Source: Brevibacterium marinum (GTDB lineage Bacteria; Actinomycetota; Actinomycetes; Actinomycetales; Brevibacteriaceae). Taken from it: DNA of 64,000 bases. Positions 1 through 8,247 of the stretch are shown in pieces; the first letter of the stretch is position 1; each line of letters opens with the position of its first letter. The stretch lies in the NCBI RefSeq assembly GCF_011927955.1, contig NZ_JAATJN010000001.1, positions 4,030,001-4,094,000 of the forward strand, in the 5' to 3' direction. The position numbers and the translations under genes are program-made. The notes below the pieces were generated by a model. It was not told the origin of the DNA and ran no database searches. It worked only from the letters and a program-made list of their open reading frames with translations.

Positions 1-21
1 GAGCCTGCTGAGGAGGACGCC

Positions 22-1005
22 ATGGCCGTCACCGATCTGGTCCTCGAGGGCGGAGGGGCGAAGCTGCCCGGGCTCGTCGGCGCTGTCGATGCGCTGAGCT
101 CGGCGGACTACTCCATCCATCGCATCGCCGGAACCTCGGCGGGTGCGATCGTCGGCGCACTGACCACCGCGGGCTTCCCGCCCGAGAACCTCATCGAGAC
201 GATCCTCGACCAGGACTTCACGGACTTCGAGGACCTCGGCCCCGCCTTCCACCTCGTGCCGTGGCTCGGGAAGATCCAGGGGCTGCTGTTCCACAAGGGA
301 ATGTATCTCGGCACTGCGCTCCACGACTTCCTCGCCGATGCCTTGGCCTCGCAGGGCATCCGCACCTGGGGAGACCTCCGCCTCCACGACCCGCACAGCG
401 CCCTACCCTGGGAACGGCAGTATCGGCTCGTCGTCATCGTCTCCGACGTCTCTCGCGGCCGGATGCTGCGTCTGCCCTGGGACTACGAGTCCGCTCTCGG
501 CCTCGACCCGGATTCGCAGTCCGTCGCCGAGGCGGTCTGTGCCTCGGCCGCGACGCCGTTCTTCTTCCGGCCACGGTCCTTGCCCGCAGCTGCAGGCGTG
601 GCGGGCGGCAACTCGGTGCTCGGTGCCGATGGCGGGCTGCTCTCGAACTTCCCCGTCGACATCTTCGACCGCAAAGACGAGAGGCCTGCCCGCTGGCCGA
701 CTCTGGGCGTGATGCTCTCAGCCAGGGAGCCGGCCGACACCCAGTGGCGGCCCAACGCGAACACGTATCAATACGTGATCTCGCTCCTGTCGACCATGAT
801 CAATGCCCACGATCGACGTCATATCGATGAGCCCTCGGTCACCGATCGGACGATCTTCGTCGACACCTCCGGCCACAGCAGCACCGATTTCGCACTCACG
901 CGGGAGGACAAGCTGGGGCTCATCGACGCTGGTCAGTCCGCTGCTGGGGAGTTCCTGAGCTCATGGGACTGGCAGGCGTGGAAGGAACGCTACGATCGAC
1001 ACTGA
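22..1005 (+). CDS. Patatin-like phospholipase family protein
   Basis: Predicted 327-residue serine lipid acyl hydrolase of the patatin family. The N-terminus has the glycine-rich oxyanion loop EGGGAKLPGLVG (residues 9-20). It is followed by the nucleophile elbow GTSAG with Ser39, and later by the DGG motif with Asp203, giving the expected Ser-Asp dyad. A GAGGAGG ribosome site sits 5 nt before the ATG. There is no signal peptide or membrane segment, so it should be cytosolic. It is alone on its strand before the acidic small protein. The substrate (phospholipid, lysophospholipid or acylglycerol) cannot be read from sequence. Confidence 0.88.
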   Translation: MAVTDLVLEGGGAKLPGLVGAVDALSSADYSIHRIAGTSAGAIVGALTTAGFPPENLIETILDQDFTDFEDLGPAFHLVPWLGKIQGLLFHKGMYLGTALHDFLADALASQGIRTWGDLRLHDPHSALPWERQYRLVVIVSDVSRGRMLRLPWDYESALGLDPDSQSVAEAVCASAATPFFFRPRSLPAAAGVAGGNSVLGADGGLLSNFPVDIFDRKDERPARWPTLGVMLSAREPADTQWRPNANTYQYVISLLSTMINAHDRRHIDEPSVTDRTIFVDTSGHSSTDFALTREDKLGLIDAGQSAAGEFLSSWDWQAWKERYDRH

Positions 1006-1083
1006 CCAGGCAGCACCTGCGAGGAGGCCGTGGCCCGTGCGACAATGTGGGCGTCTGCAGGCATCACCACCGAAGGAGCGATC

Positions 1084-1593
1084 ATGAGCGATAACCCCAA
1101 CGATCCGACACAGTGGCAGGACGAACCCGAGATGGGTGGCGAACCGACCCTCGAAGAGCCCACGGCCGATGAGCTCAACGACCCGGAGCTCTTCGCCGCC
1201 GAAGTCGAAGCCGACGACGTCGACACGGAACTCGACGAACCCGAGACCGACGCCGCTGCCGGTGCCGCAGACATCGTCGAACCCGGCGCGGAGGGCCCGG
1301 ACGGAAGCGGCATCGAAGGTGCCGATGACGAACTCCTGGATGCGGAAGCTCCCGAAGACGGCAACGATGCGCCCGACATTCCGGGCGAATTCTCCTCCGA
1401 TGCCTCACCGGCCGCCGAACAGGGCAACCGTTTCGGAGACGAGATGGTCACTGAGGATCAGGACGAAGACGAAGTCGCCGCGCTCGCCGGCGACGGCCTC
1501 GACGTCGACGCCCTTGCCGACGACGGTGTCGAAGAGGTCGCCGTCATCGACGGCATGCCCGAGGTCATCGACGACAACTTCGACGAAGACTGA
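1084..1593 (+). CDS. Highly acidic small protein of unknown function
   Basis: 169 residues, extremely rich in Asp and Glu, with few hydrophobic stretches, so probably disordered and soluble. I do not recognise a catalytic motif. An in-frame start exists at 1030, but the ATG at 1084 has a good GAAGGAG site 6 nt upstream and is preferred. The body is made of runs such as ELDEPETDAA and DEDEVAALAGDGLDVDALADD. Proteins of this composition are common in actinobacteria as DUF-type hypotheticals. It is followed 10 bp later by the convergent end of the PEP-mutase-like gene. Confidence 0.7.
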   Translation: MSDNPNDPTQWQDEPEMGGEPTLEEPTADELNDPELFAAEVEADDVDTELDEPETDAAAGAADIVEPGAEGPDGSGIEGADDELLDAEAPEDGNDAPDIPGEFSSDASPAAEQGNRFGDEMVTEDQDEDEVAALAGDGLDVDALADDGVEEVAVIDGMPEVIDDNFDED

Positions 1594-1603
1594 GCCGCTG
1601 GGG

Positions 1604-2392
1604 CTAGTCGCCCAGCTCGGAGACCACCCGGTAGGACAGCACATTCGCTGTCTCTGCAGGGTGGTCTTCTCTCATTGTGCGCAGGGACGACAGCGCCGCT
1701 GACATCGCAGTTCGATAGAGAAGTGAGCCTGTGCTGATCCTGGCCACGCCCACCTCAGCGAATCGGCTGCGCGCGAAGCGCGGACTGGACAGCACATTGA
1801 TCGGCAGCGGGCAGGCGTCGACGATCCGAGCGATGACATCCAGGTCGAGGTCGCCGGGAACGAAGATCCCATCGGCCCCGGCATCGACATAGCATCGCAT
1901 CCGCTCGAGGGTGTCGCCGAGGCGATCCTGACCGGTCCAGTACGTGTCGATCCGCGCGTTGACGAACAGATCCGGATACGCTTCCTTGATCGCGGAGACC
2001 TTGCCTGCCAGCGCGAGCGGTTCGACGAGCCGACCGCGTGCAGAGTCCTCGATGTTGATCCCGTCGACGACGAGAGCCGACTCCGCAGGTCCGAGGCGCT
2101 GCCGCAGAATGCCGAGGACAGCCTCCGGGGCATCGCCGTACCCGTCTTCGAAGTCGCAGGTCAGCAGCCGATCCGGCAGTGCCCGTGACATGTTCGCGAT
2201 CAGCCCGGCCATGGCATCGAGAGACTCACGGCCCTCATCGGCAGCGCCGATGCCGGCGGCCACTCCGAGACTCGTCGTGCCGATGGCCGGGTGACCCGCC
2301 TCGGCGAACAATCGGGCGCTTGCGACATCCCAGGCACAGGGCAGGAGGAACGGATCGCCCGGCCGGTGCATCTCGTGGAAGGCAGTGCTCAT
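1604..2392 (-). CDS. Isocitrate lyase/PEP mutase family protein
   Basis: 262 residues with the PEP mutase/isocitrate lyase TIM-barrel pattern: an early DPFLLPCAWDVASARLFAEAG segment, the metal-site stretch TCDFEDGYG, the NARIDTYW strand and the GADGIFVPG strand. Members cleave or mutate phosphonopyruvate- or methylisocitrate-like 2-oxo acids. This short form is the stand-alone oxaloacetate decarboxylase/carboxyphosphonoenolpyruvate-mutase-like group, and its exact reaction is unknown. The start at 2392 is chosen over an upstream extension because it has GAGGTGA at 8 nt and overlaps the ArsR stop in an ATGA junction. The regulator and enzyme are therefore translationally coupled. Confidence 0.85.
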   Translation of the reverse strand: MSTAFHEMHRPGDPFLLPCAWDVASARLFAEAGHPAIGTTSLGVAAGIGAADEGRESLDAMAGLIANMSRALPDRLLTCDFEDGYGDAPEAVLGILRQRLGPAESALVVDGINIEDSARGRLVEPLALAGKVSAIKEAYPDLFVNARIDTYWTGQDRLGDTLERMRCYVDAGADGIFVPGDLDLDVIARIVDACPLPINVLSSPRFARSRFAEVGVARISTGSLLYRTAMSAALSSLRTMREDHPAETANVLSYRVVSELGD

Positions 2393-3099
2393 AGAAATGT
2401 CACCTCGGTCGTCAGGATCCAGTCGAGCCTCTCTCGACCGGCCGATGTGAGTCTCAGCGATCGACTGTTCGGGCGGCGGACGATCCAGGTGCGGTCGATG
2501 AATTCGCGGCACAGTTCGTCTCCGAGCCACCCACCGAGGTGGGACCGCCGTTCCGTCCAGTCCAGGCAGGCGCGGGTGACCGGGCGAGACGACTTCGGCA
2601 CGGTGGGCACTTCGATGCCCCACGCCTCGGCGATGGACTCCCGGCCCGAATCGGTCACGGTCACGCTGTCGTCGATCCACCAGTTGGCGCTCAGCGCTGC
2701 GAACAGCTGGATCCCGAATCGGCCGGCGATGTGCTTGTAGCACGTGCGCGCCTCGAGGAGGTGGCGATCACGCGTCTTCGCCGCCAGTGACGGAGCGGAT
2801 TCGACCCGTTCCCCTGCCAGAGCGCCAGTGTGCTCGAGCCAGTCCGCAATGCCGGCAGATGCGAGCTGGACATAGCGGTGTCTGCCCTGGCGTCGCTCCC
2901 TCAGGACGCCGCGATCGATGAGTAAGCTCACGTGTTCCGAGGTCGAAGACATCGGAAGGCCCAAGACTCGCGACAGCTCCGTCAGCGTCCAGGCTCTGCC
3001 GTCGAGGACGCTGGTGCAGATCATCACTCGTGTGGGATCGGCGAGCGCCGAGGCCAGTGCGGCGATGTTCGGCACCGATTCCGGATAGCTCCTGCTCAT
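2389..3099 (-). CDS. ArsR-type winged-helix transcriptional regulator
   Basis: 236 residues. The N-terminal 90 residues form an ArsR/SmtB-like winged helix (ALADPTRVMICTSVL, then LTELSRVLGLPMSSTSEHVSLL, then RRQGRHRYVQL). The metal-binding Cys cluster of classical ArsR (ELCVCDL) is absent, so the ligand is probably organic. A C-terminal domain of about 140 residues contains Trp-rich stretches and may be the sensor. It is the first gene of a two-gene operon with the PEP-mutase-like gene, which it overlaps by 4 bp. The transcript is probably leaderless. Confidence 0.85.
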   Translation of the reverse strand: MSRSYPESVPNIAALASALADPTRVMICTSVLDGRAWTLTELSRVLGLPMSSTSEHVSLLIDRGVLRERRQGRHRYVQLASAGIADWLEHTGALAGERVESAPSLAAKTRDRHLLEARTCYKHIAGRFGIQLFAALSANWWIDDSVTVTDSGRESIAEAWGIEVPTVPKSSRPVTRACLDWTERRSHLGGWLGDELCREFIDRTWIVRRPNSRSLRLTSAGRERLDWILTTEVTFL

Positions 3100-3105
3100 G
3101 AGCCC

Positions 3106-3111
3106 ATCTTA
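3106..3111 (-). promoter_or_regulatory. -10 box of a leaderless promoter for the ArsR gene
   Basis: TAAGAT on the minus strand, followed by exactly 6 nt and the ATG at 3099. This places the transcript start at the start codon, and no ribosome site is visible. Confidence 0.6.
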
Positions 3112-3172
3112 TGACTGCCACGGTTCGGGGTGGGTCGAAGTGTGTTAGAACGAGAGGGGAAAGGAGTCGTTC

Positions 3173-4600
3173 ATGTCGTCATCCCCCTATCCCCATGCGA
3201 GGCAGTTCGATCTGCCTCATGCGGGATCCGGCCGCCCTGTTCATCGGCTCGGCATCATCGCCACCGTCGCCACCTTCGGCGGACTGCTCTTCGGTTATGA
3301 CACCGGCGTCGTCAACGGTGCGCTCGAACCGCTGAGCGAGGACTTCGGTCTGACCCCGCTGTCCGAAGGTCTCGTCGTCGCCTCGCTCATGGTCGGTGCC
3401 GCCTTCGGAGCGGTCTTCGGCGGTCGCATCGCCGACGCCTTCGGCCGCCGGCACACGATCCTCCTCTTGGCCGGCGTGTTCATCATCGGCACGCTCGGCT
3501 GCGTTCTCGCTCCGGGTGAACAGTTCCTCATCGGCTCCCGCTTCGTTCTCGGATTGGCCGTCGGCGGCGCCTCGGCCACGGTCCCGGTCTACCTGGGAGA
3601 GATCGCCCCGTCGGAGAAGCGCGGTTCGTTCGTCACCCGCAATGAGCTGATGATCGTCTTCGGCCAGCTCGCCGCGTTCGTCATCAACGCCGTGATCTTC
3701 AACGTCTGGGGCCACGTCGACTCCATCTGGCGCTGGATGCTCCTCATCGCGCTTCTGCCCGCGATCGCCCTGCTCGTCGGCATGGTCTTCCAACCCGAGA
3801 GTCCCCGCTGGCTGATCTCGAAGGGCCGCACAGAGGAGGCTCTGGCAGTGCTCAAACAGGTCCGCTCCCCCGAACGCGCCGAGGCGGAGGTCGCCGAGGT
3901 CACCCACCTTGCCTCCGAAGACGCCAAACAGGCCACCGGTGGCCTGTCCGACCTCGGCACCCGGTGGGTGCTGCGTCTGGTCATCATCGGCGTCGGTCTC
4001 GGGTTCTTCCAGCAGCTGACCGGGATCAACTCGGTGATGTACTACGGGACGCAGCTGCTGAGCAATGCCGGACTCGACTCGGGTGTGGCGATCATCGGCA
4101 ACATCGCCAACGGGGTCTTCTCCCTGGCGGGCATCTCGCTGGGCATGTTCCTGCTCAACAAGCTGCCGCGCCGCATCATGTTCCTCACCGGCTACGCCCT
4201 CATCGCCCTCTTCCACATCCTCATCGCGCTCACTGCGGTCTTCGTCCCGGCCGGCCCGGCCCAGGCGTGGACGGTGCTCGTCTTCCTCGTTCTCTTCGTC
4301 TTCTCGATGCAGGGCACGGTCGGGCCCCTGACCTGGCTGATGCTCTCCGAGATCTTCCCGATGAAGATCCGCAGCTTCGCCATGGGCATCTGCGTGTTCG
4401 TCCTGTGGATCATGAACGCCATCGTCGCTCAGTTCTTCCCGCCGCTCATCGAGGCGATGGGCATGACCGCGACCTTCGGCATGTTCGCCGGCTTCGCGGC
4501 CATCGCCTTCATCTTCCTCGCCGTCCTCCTCCCCGAGACCAAGGACAAGGATCTGGCGCAGTTCGAGCGCGAATTCAAAGCGAAGTACGGCAGGAAATGA
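3173..4600 (+). CDS. Sugar porter family MFS transporter
   Basis: 475 residues with 12 predicted membrane helices. Family marks are FGYDTGVVNGAL in helix 1, the loop motif DAFGRRHTI, PESPRWL after helix 6, QQLTGINSVMYYGTQLL in helix 7, and PETKDKDL at the end. These define the proton-coupled sugar porter family (hexose, xylose and inositol carriers). Helix 7 resembles inositol and glucose/xylose porters, but the substrate is not certain. AAAGGAG lies 6 nt before the ATG. The UspA gene follows 33 bp later and may be cotranscribed. Confidence 0.93.
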   Translation: MSSSPYPHARQFDLPHAGSGRPVHRLGIIATVATFGGLLFGYDTGVVNGALEPLSEDFGLTPLSEGLVVASLMVGAAFGAVFGGRIADAFGRRHTILLLAGVFIIGTLGCVLAPGEQFLIGSRFVLGLAVGGASATVPVYLGEIAPSEKRGSFVTRNELMIVFGQLAAFVINAVIFNVWGHVDSIWRWMLLIALLPAIALLVGMVFQPESPRWLISKGRTEEALAVLKQVRSPERAEAEVAEVTHLASEDAKQATGGLSDLGTRWVLRLVIIGVGLGFFQQLTGINSVMYYGTQLLSNAGLDSGVAIIGNIANGVFSLAGISLGMFLLNKLPRRIMFLTGYALIALFHILIALTAVFVPAGPAQAWTVLVFLVLFVFSMQGTVGPLTWLMLSEIFPMKIRSFAMGICVFVLWIMNAIVAQFFPPLIEAMGMTATFGMFAGFAAIAFIFLAVLLPETKDKDLAQFEREFKAKYGRK

Positions 4601-4633
4601 TCGTCGACGACCGTTCACCAGACAGGAGTCATC

Positions 4634-5002
4634 ATGTCAGTCGCAGTTGCAGTCACCGACAGCCCCGAGGGCCGCACGGCTCTGGACAGTGCCGCCGCCG
4701 AGGCGCGAGCGTTGGATACCGGTCTCCTACTCATCAACCTCACCCTCCACGACCTGACCGACGATGAGATCCCGCGCGATCTCGAGGTCACGCTCATCAA
4801 CCGGTCCGGCCGTGGCGACCGTGACCCGGTCGCCGCCGTGATCGATGAACTGCATGACCACGCCGAGGTGGGCCGGCTGGTCCTCGGGGTGCGCAGCCGG
4901 TCCCGGGTGGGCAAGGTGCTGCTGGGTTCCGTGGCTCAGAGGCTCATCCTCCGCTCTCCCGTCCCGGTGCTCACCGTGAGGGTCAATCGGTCCGGGGCCT
5001 GA
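4634..5002 (+). CDS. Universal stress protein (UspA) family
   Basis: 122 residues, a single Usp domain. It opens with SVAVAVTDSPEGRTALDSA (strand 1 and the nucleotide loop). It ends with the ATP-binding stretch LGVRSRSRVGKVLLGSVAQ and the strand PVPVLTV. The domain is slightly shorter than the usual 140-150 residues. Lying directly downstream of the sugar porter, it may tune growth or transport to energy state. AGGAGTC precedes the ATG. Confidence 0.88.
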   Translation: MSVAVAVTDSPEGRTALDSAAAEARALDTGLLLINLTLHDLTDDEIPRDLEVTLINRSGRGDRDPVAAVIDELHDHAEVGRLVLGVRSRSRVGKVLLGSVAQRLILRSPVPVLTVRVNRSGA

Positions 5003-5070
5003 TGCCGGGCTCCGGCCGCATGGCATAGGCTGGACTGCGACCTGCGAACCGCCGAGGTGAAGGAGCTTTC

Positions 5071-6438
5071 GTGGAGGATATGACAACCGAGATCTCGGCA
5101 GCGGACCGACTTGAAGACGCACTCTCGGGCCGGATCGACCATTCCGCAGTCGACGCGATCGCCGACCTGTCGCATCAGGTCTCGCTTCAGGAGCTCACCC
5201 GCCTCGTCCATACCTCCACCCCGCTGCAGTCGGCGGTCCTGTTCCGGATTCTCGACAAGGACGTGGCCGTGGCCGTGTTCGAGAACCTGCCACCGGGCTA
5301 TCAGGCCGAACTGCTCCAGAATCTGCGCGAACCGGAGGTCGCCGACATCGTCGAGGGCCTTGACCCCGATGACCGTGCCGAACTCTTCGGTGAGCTGCCG
5401 GCCGGCGTCGTCACTCAGCTGATGAAGGGCCTCGACGCGGACGAGCGGAAGATGACGACCGCGGTGCTCGGCTACCCGAAGTCCGCGATCGGCCGCTACA
5501 TGTCACCGGAGGTGCTCAGCCTCCACGAGGACTGGACAGCCGCCGAGGCGATGGAGGTCGTGCGCGCTCGCATCGACGGCCCCGAGACCGTCTACCTGCT
5601 GCCCGTCGTCGGACCCGGTCGTGTCCTCCTGGGCGTGGTGTCGCTGCGCAACCTCATCGCCGCCGACCCGGACACGCCCCTGTCAGAGATGGTGCGCGAA
5701 TCGATCACGGCTCATGCGCTGACCGATCGCGAGGCCGCATCCCGCGATTTCCTCTCCCACCGGCTCATCGCGATGCCCGTCGTCGACCAGGAGGAACGGC
5801 TCGTCGGAATCCTGACGATGGATGACGTCCTCGACATCGTCGATGAGGAAGATGCCGAGGACATCGCCCGTTCCAGCGGTTCAGAGCCCCTCGACCGCTC
5901 GTATCTGTCCAGCTCCATCATTCGCCTGGTCCGCAGCCGCATCGTGTGGCTGCTCGTCCTCGCCGTATCCGCGATACTGACCGTCCAGGTCCTTGAGGTC
6001 TACGAGGAACGGCTCGACCAGGTCGTCATCCTCGCTCTGTTCATTCCTCTGCTCACCGGGACGGGAGGCAACACCGGCAACCAGGCCGCGACGACCGTGA
6101 CCAGGGCGTTGGCCGTCGGTGAGGTGCGGATCCGCGACCTGGGCCGCGTCATCTGGCGCGAGCTGCGCGTGGGCTTCCTGCTGGGTGCGGTGCTCGGTGT
6201 CCTCGGCTTCATCGTCGCCGGCTTGGTCTACGGGCCGGCGATCGGCCTGGTCATCGGGCTCACCCTGCTGTCGGTGTGCATCATGGCCGCCACCGTGGGC
6301 GGGCTGATGCCGATCATCGCGAAGCGAGTCGGTGCCGACCCTGCCGTGTTCTCCAACCCGTTCATCTCCACGTTCTGCGACGCCACGGGTCTGATCCTCT
6401 ACTTCTCGATCGCGACGGCGGTGCTGGGGCTGCGCTGA
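5071..6438 (+). CDS. mgtE: Magnesium transporter MgtE
   Basis: 455 residues with the complete MgtE layout: a cytosolic helical N domain (about 25-135), two CBS domains (about 138-260; RYMSPEVLSL and LVGILTMDDVLDIVDEED), a plug helix, and five membrane helices (about 285-455). The channel signature IPLLTGTGGNTGNQ is intact. It should be a Mg2+-gated Mg2+ channel in the cell membrane. A GTG start at 5071 is supported by GAAGGAG 7 nt upstream. The leader is too short for an M-box riboswitch and none is seen. Confidence 0.95.
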   Translation: MEDMTTEISAADRLEDALSGRIDHSAVDAIADLSHQVSLQELTRLVHTSTPLQSAVLFRILDKDVAVAVFENLPPGYQAELLQNLREPEVADIVEGLDPDDRAELFGELPAGVVTQLMKGLDADERKMTTAVLGYPKSAIGRYMSPEVLSLHEDWTAAEAMEVVRARIDGPETVYLLPVVGPGRVLLGVVSLRNLIAADPDTPLSEMVRESITAHALTDREAASRDFLSHRLIAMPVVDQEERLVGILTMDDVLDIVDEEDAEDIARSSGSEPLDRSYLSSSIIRLVRSRIVWLLVLAVSAILTVQVLEVYEERLDQVVILALFIPLLTGTGGNTGNQAATTVTRALAVGEVRIRDLGRVIWRELRVGFLLGAVLGVLGFIVAGLVYGPAIGLVIGLTLLSVCIMAATVGGLMPIIAKRVGADPAVFSNPFISTFCDATGLILYFSIATAVLGLR

Positions 6439-6453
6439 AAACATCGTTCGGGC

Positions 6454-8247
6454 TCACGCCGACCAGGCCGCCCACAGTTGCGCGTAGTGGCCGCCGGCTG
6501 CGACCAGTTGGGAATGCGTGCCCTCTTCGACGATGCGTCCGTGCTCCATCACCAGGACGCGATCCGCGGTCTCGGCCTGGCTGAGCCGGTGGGCGACGAC
6601 GAGGGCCCCGCGCCCGACGAGTGCGGCCTCGGCGGATTGTTCGAGGGCGTGGGCACCGGCGGATCCGGCTTCGGCAGTCGCCTCGTCGAGGACCGCGAAG
6701 TCGGGGTCGGCGAGCACCAGCCGGGCCAGGGCGATCGACTGCTCCTGCTCGGCGTTCAGCCTGGCCCCGCCGTCGCCGACCTCGGTTGCCAATCCTCGGG
6801 AGAGCTCGGAGACCCAGCCGGCGCCGACCGTGTTCAGTGCGGCGGTGACCTGCTCGTCCGTGGCGTCGGGGACGGGCAGAGCAACGTTCTCGCGCAGGGT
6901 GCCGTTGAAGGTGTGGACCTCCTGGGCGACCATCGTGATGTGGGACCTCAGTACCGTTTCCGGCAGTTCGGTCAGTGGTTCGCCCTCCCCCGCCGAGGCG
7001 GCTGTGCCCGATTCGAGTACGGCACGTCCCAGCGTGGGTGCCGAGAGACCGGCTGCAATACGCGCAAGTGTGGACTTGCCCGCCCCCGTGGTGCCGACGA
7101 CGGCGACGACCTCCCCGGGATCGAGGCGCAGGCTCACGCCCTTGAGGACGTGGTTCCTCGATTCCGGTTCGTCATCGTAGGTGAACCACAGGTCCTCGAG
7201 GATCAGGGAAGGACGGTCGATGCAGTGATCGGTCGACCGCCTCGGCGAGGTGGAAGCTTCGTCGATGACACCGACCATGCGGGTCAGCGAGGCGCCGGCG
7301 GATTGGATCTGGTCGAAGAGACCGACGAGGGCTCCGATGGGGTTGAACAGGCGGTGGAAGACCAGGGCTGCAGTGGTCACGGCGCCGGCCGTGGTCTCGC
7401 CGAAGGAGACCAGGGCGAAGCCGGCGACCAGCAGCAGGGAGAGCACGACAGCCTCGGCGCGGTTGTTGCGTCCGAAGGCTCGGGTGAGGAATCGGAACAC
7501 GCCGATCGACAGGTCCCGGGCCTGCCCCGAGGCCGCATCGATGCGCGCCAGCTCCCCGGCTTCGGCGCGGTAGGCGCGCAGGGTTCGAGCTCCGGTGAGT
7601 CCGCCCAGCAGACGTCCGGCACGACGGCCGAAGGCGGCGCGCTCCTCCTTGTAGATCGGTTCCGACCTGGGCAGGTACCAGCGCAAGGTCAGCCAGTACA
7701 TCGGCAGGGCAACGAGACCGACGAGTCCGAGCCGCCAGTCGATCGCGGTCAGACCGGCGGCTGAGACGATGACGATGAGCAGGGACTCGACGACGAGCGG
7801 CAGCACCTGCGCGGCCGCCTCACTGATCTTGCGGGAGTCATCGGCGACACGGGAGACCAGGTCGCCGGTGCCGGTGGATTCGACACGCTGGGATTCGAGT
7901 CTCAGTGCGGACTCGACGACCTGGGTGCGCAGATCCCCAACGACGGGCATCGTGATGTGGGCCAGTGCCCATGCCCCGATCCACGTGCCCAGTGCCATGA
8001 TCACACCGGCGACGGCGACGGCGATCGCGCACTCGACGACGACCTCGGTGCCGGCTCCCGCGGGAAGTTCGTCGACGAGGCGGCCGATCGCCCACGGCCC
8101 GACGAGTCCGGCCGCGGCGTTGGCCACGCCGGCAGCGATGAGGAGGACGACCCAGCCCCAACGCGCGCGCAGAAGCGGGGACAGATGTGCGAACGAGCGA
8201 CGCCTGGAGGCGATCGCCAGGGTCGTCTGTCCGGGTGCCGCGCTCAT
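6454..8247 (-). CDS. ABC exporter half-transporter with intact Walker A but altered signature
   Basis: 597 residues: six membrane helices (about 30-310) followed by an ATPase domain. The Walker A motif GTTGAGKST (about residue 380), Walker B with catalytic Glu (FAVLDEATAE) and the H-loop (VVAHRLS) are intact. The signature motif reads LNAEQ instead of LSGGQ. It overlaps the upstream ABC gene by 4 bp (ATGA) and clearly pairs with it. Together the two would build one canonical and one dead ATP site. The cargo is unknown; lipids, peptides, siderophores or drugs are typical. Confidence 0.92.
   Translation of the reverse strand: MSAAPGQTTLAIASRRRSFAHLSPLLRARWGWVVLLIAAGVANAAAGLVGPWAIGRLVDELPAGAGTEVVVECAIAVAVAGVIMALGTWIGAWALAHITMPVVGDLRTQVVESALRLESQRVESTGTGDLVSRVADDSRKISEAAAQVLPLVVESLLIVIVSAAGLTAIDWRLGLVGLVALPMYWLTLRWYLPRSEPIYKEERAAFGRRAGRLLGGLTGARTLRAYRAEAGELARIDAASGQARDLSIGVFRFLTRAFGRNNRAEAVVLSLLLVAGFALVSFGETTAGAVTTAALVFHRLFNPIGALVGLFDQIQSAGASLTRMVGVIDEASTSPRRSTDHCIDRPSLILEDLWFTYDDEPESRNHVLKGVSLRLDPGEVVAVVGTTGAGKSTLARIAAGLSAPTLGRAVLESGTAASAGEGEPLTELPETVLRSHITMVAQEVHTFNGTLRENVALPVPDATDEQVTAALNTVGAGWVSELSRGLATEVGDGGARLNAEQEQSIALARLVLADPDFAVLDEATAEAGSAGAHALEQSAEAALVGRGALVVAHRLSQAETADRVLVMEHGRIVEEGTHSQLVAAGGHYAQLWAAWSA

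Noticed and set aside
5003..5070. M-box or other Mg2+ riboswitch before mgtE.
   Set aside because: Only 68 bp separate the genes and no conserved fold or terminator pair is seen.
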